Assembly (NCBI GenBank): GCA_902363625.1 | Contig: CABJAS010000001.1 | Location: 186,001-250,000 of the forward strand | DNA length: 64,000 nucleotides | Source of the DNA: Clostridiaceae bacterium | Lineage (GTDB): Bacteria > Bacillota_I > Bacilli_A > Erysipelotrichales > Coprobacillaceae | Direction of reading: 5' to 3' | Shown: in pieces, positions 61,769 to 64,000 of the stretch | Layout: each line of letters begins with the position of its first letter | Position numbering within the stretch: the first letter of the stretch is position 1 | Made by a program: the position numbers and the translations under genes | Notes under the pieces: model-generated | The model's database searches: none | The model's input: the letters and a program-made list of their open reading frames with translations, nothing else | What the model was told of the DNA's origin: nothing

Positions 61769-62803
61769 ATTTTTCCCATCCTGTTTTCCTTTATAAAGCA
61801 GCTGGTCTGCCCGTTCAATCCATTGAGTCAAATCCATCTCATCCTTATTTTCACTTATCCCAAAGGTTAAGGTAATATGAATCACATTATTTTCATAGTG
61901 AAAGTCATATTCCTCTATCCATTGACAAAATTCAATCAATTCTGTCTGTACTTTCTCAAGGCTTGTTTTTGAAAATACAAAGATAAATTCTTCTCCGCCC
62001 CAGCAGCACAAGAAAACATCGGAATCGAAAAACTGTTGCATCTGTTCAGATAGTTCACGAAGGATTTGGTCACCGCAAATATGACCGTATTGATCGTTAA
62101 TCATTTTAAAATCATCAATATCTCCAATTGCCAGCACTTTATTTTCTTTGATGCCATTTCTAAAGATTTCTTTTAAATAATGACGGTTATACAATCCTGT
62201 CAGCTGATCATAGTCTGCCAACTGCTGAAGATTATCATTTTGAAGCATCAGTTCTTTTTGACTTACGGCAGCATTAACTTTAGAAACATAGGCAACATAC
62301 AAAATAATACTAAAAGAACCTATACAATTACAAAAGAAAATAACATGCGTAAAAATAGGATTAATCATAAACCACGGAGCATAATTCAAGGTATAAATAC
62401 GAAGGATAAAGAAAACAGTAAAATGAAAAACAGATATAAGATAAGGAATATAAGTACGTTTATAAGGACAAAAATAAACCAAGCTTGCCATTGCAACCAG
62501 CAGCATATAAAAGCTTCCATCCCATCCGTACATCAGTGTATGTAAAAATACAAACAGGCAGGATTCCATATGGATCAGTGTAACGACTAAAGTATAACGA
62601 CGCTTTTTTATAGCAATATACAACATAGCACTATAAAATACAACACTTCCAATATTATATAAACATCCCAGCTTATATTGAAACAATCCAAATAATAGCG
62701 TATAGACGATATGCAGAAGGAGTCCTAGAGCAATGATATTTCGATAAACTTTATAGACATAGTTTATCTCATTTGTAACAGATGTTTTGGGTGCATCAGA
62801 CAT
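61751..62803 (-). CDS. Membrane-bound diguanylate cyclase (GGDEF)
   Basis: The 350-residue protein has about six N-terminal membrane helices (residues 20-175) and a C-terminal GGDEF domain with CWGGEEFIFVF. The GGEEF variant is catalytically competent in the family. The RxxD inhibitory site is absent. The domain also has DQLTGLYNRHY and IGDIDDFKMINDQYGH, so it should make c-di-GMP at the membrane. GGGGAGGA precedes the ATG. It is separated from the pilus module by other genes but adds a third c-di-GMP enzyme to the window. Confidence 0.93.
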   Translation of the reverse strand: MSDAPKTSVTNEINYVYKVYRNIIALGLLLHIVYTLLFGLFQYKLGCLYNIGSVVFYSAMLYIAIKKRRYTLVVTLIHMESCLFVFLHTLMYGWDGSFYMLLVAMASLVYFCPYKRTYIPYLISVFHFTVFFILRIYTLNYAPWFMINPIFTHVIFFCNCIGSFSIILYVAYVSKVNAAVSQKELMLQNDNLQQLADYDQLTGLYNRHYLKEIFRNGIKENKVLAIGDIDDFKMINDQYGHICGDQILRELSEQMQQFFDSDVFLCCWGGEEFIFVFSKTSLEKVQTELIEFCQWIEEYDFHYENNVIHITLTFGISENKDEMDLTQWIERADQLLYKGKQDGKNKVLIK

Positions 62804-63169
62804 TATGGATTCCTCCCCTCTACTTACATCATAATTACTTTTTTAATAACAGACAACCATTTTATCACAAATAATATGAATTCAGGCTGCAAATTTGGTA
62901 AAAACTACCGAATACGTGTCGATTTTACTTTTCATTAGCTTGTTTCTATAATTAAGCAAATAAAAAGCAGCCAATATAAATTGACCACTCAATATTAATG
63001 TATACTATTCTCATTATTTATTTCTAATTTTCTTTGATCGATTTATAAATAGTGTCAGCCATTCAATCCATAACAGCTGCACTAATCAATTAGAAATATT
63101 TAATACGCTCTTGTTTTTCAAGAAAACACTCTCTGTCCATAAGAGCTAAGACTATAGAAAGCAAGCGAT
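62804..63169. other. 366-base AT-rich spacer
   Basis: No coding frame with a ribosome site and no recognisable RNA gene was found. A GCTCTT/AAGAGC stem (about 63108-63147) has no T-run. A distant GGCTGC/GCAGCC pair (62884 and about 62970) is of unknown meaning. Confidence 0.5.
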
Positions 63170-63961
63170 TTATTGATTACTGCCCTTATTGCCTGCACAG
63201 CCATGCTTATCTTCACCACAATGATGTTCCCCACAGCTATGCTCTTTTTCATGGTGAGAGCAATGTACATTTACATCATAATTCAGTTCTCCAGCCAAAT
63301 AAGCAGTAACTGCTTCATCCGTATCTCCAGTTACCCCGCCGCATAATTGAATCTCGGCATTAGACAGTGCAGTCTTGGCACCTCCGCCAATCCCACCGCA
63401 GATGAGCAGGTCAACGCCTGCTTGTTTCAAAAACTCAGCTAATGCGCCATGCCCTTGACCAAACGTATCGATAATCTGTGATTTTACAATCTTTTTATCC
63501 TCAACATCATAAAGCTTAAATTGCTTTGTATGCCCAAAATGCTGAAAAACCATTCCATTTTCATAAGTTACTGCTATTCTCATTTGATTTTCTTCCTTCC
63601 CTTGAATCCTTATTTTTCTGACGGATGCCTCTGCTCTTTTACATGTCTTATTACAGCAAAAAGAAGCCGCTCCATCACACAAACGATAGTGACCGCCGGA
63701 AATATACAGTCTTTTCCCATTCACAACACTGTCCGCAAGTTTCTGTCGGGCAGTTTCATAAATCTCTGTTACTGTTGTACGAGAAATTCCCATCTGCTTT
63801 GCACATTGTTCATGAGTTCTTTTTTCCAAATCAATCAAACGGATTGTCTCATATTCATCAAGTGCCATGACAATCTCCTCATCTGTCAATACTCCATCCG
63901 GCTGGAAACAGTCATAAGCCGGTTCTGTGCAGATTCTCCTGCATCTGGTTGGTCTTGCCAT
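63170..63961 (-). CDS. DUF134-NifX/NifB-like fusion protein
   Basis: The 263-residue protein joins two domains. Residues 1-105 are DUF134, a helix-turn-helix protein: MARPTRCRRICTEPAYDCFQPDG, then LDEYETIRLIDLE and QMGISRTTVTEIYETARQKLA. Residues 125-230 are a NifX/NifB dinitrogenase iron-molybdenum cofactor-binding-type domain (RIAVTYENGMVFQHFGHTKQF and DLLICGGIGGGAKTAL). The C-terminal tail is His/Cys rich (HCSHHEKEHSCGEHHCGED) and may bind metal. ATG 63961 follows GGGAGGAG. No nitrogenase genes are visible, and the function is probably in metal or Fe-S handling. Confidence 0.92.
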   Translation of the reverse strand: MARPTRCRRICTEPAYDCFQPDGVLTDEEIVMALDEYETIRLIDLEKRTHEQCAKQMGISRTTVTEIYETARQKLADSVVNGKRLYISGGHYRLCDGAASFCCNKTCKRAEASVRKIRIQGKEENQMRIAVTYENGMVFQHFGHTKQFKLYDVEDKKIVKSQIIDTFGQGHGALAEFLKQAGVDLLICGGIGGGAKTALSNAEIQLCGGVTGDTDEAVTAYLAGELNYDVNVHCSHHEKEHSCGEHHCGEDKHGCAGNKGSNQ

Positions 63962-64000
63962 CAAATTTCTCCTCCCAACATTTCCGTCATATGTCGATAA

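Overview
The window is 64 kb of AT-rich chromosomal DNA from a low-GC Gram-positive bacterium (Bacillota). Strong AGGAGG-type ribosome sites, a GerA-type spore germination protein, Cna-B/SdrD wall proteins, a type IV pilus-like locus and a DUF4358/MBOAT/SGNH/DHHW operon fit a gut-type Erysipelotrichia or Clostridia member. The genus is my inference and cannot be fixed from the sequence alone. No rRNA, tRNA, CRISPR array, prophage or intact insertion sequence was seen. From about 13 kb to 60 kb every convincing protein gene lies on the minus strand. Many genes end in a clear hairpin plus T-run, so transcription units can be read quite directly.

Layout. 0-13 kb: the end of an ABC-F ATPase, two duplicated small secreted or anchored proteins, a PD-(D/E)XK nuclease fused to an XPD/DinG-type helicase, divergent to a double AAA+ (CbxX/SpoVK-like) protein whose end overlaps a convergent Smr protein, then a MATE exporter, a DUF3784-like membrane protein, a SUFU-domain protein, an unknown protein and an aldehyde dehydrogenase. 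13-26 kb: a PF06541 membrane protein, RarA, a TraX-MerR-VOC operon, a VanY-type peptidase, a UDG-family protein, a four-gene polymer O-acetylation operon (SGNH, DUF4358, MBOAT, DHHW), a GerA protein, an AAC(3)-family acetyltransferase and a lipoprotein. 26-31 kb: a decayed spacer with a candidate small RNA, a GH18 lipoprotein, a PurF paralogue with a dead glutaminase domain, and a spacer with a possible transposase scrap.

30.7-57 kb is the most distinctive part. It holds a c-di-GMP operon (PAS-GGDEF-EAL, NTF2-PAS-PAS-GGDEF-GAF-PAS, and a YfcE-type phosphoesterase), a MucBP-repeat surface protein, a pilin-like protein, a giant Cna-B/SdrD-B wall protein of about 4,090 residues, a BTAD/SARP-type regulator directly upstream of it, and a type IV pilus-like operon (transglutaminase lipoprotein, PilC, four small pilin-like proteins, PilT). 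The giant wall protein is split into two reading frames by an apparent one-base frameshift near 46,555. The frame downstream continues the interrupted Cna-B domain exactly. I infer a surface attachment and motility module with nearby c-di-GMP enzymes.

57-64 kb: a YtrA-type GntR/ABC transporter operon with a palindromic operator at its promoter, an OYE-family flavin oxidoreductase divergent from an HxlR regulator, a LysR regulator, a membrane-bound GGDEF protein, and a DUF134-NifX fusion protein at the right edge.
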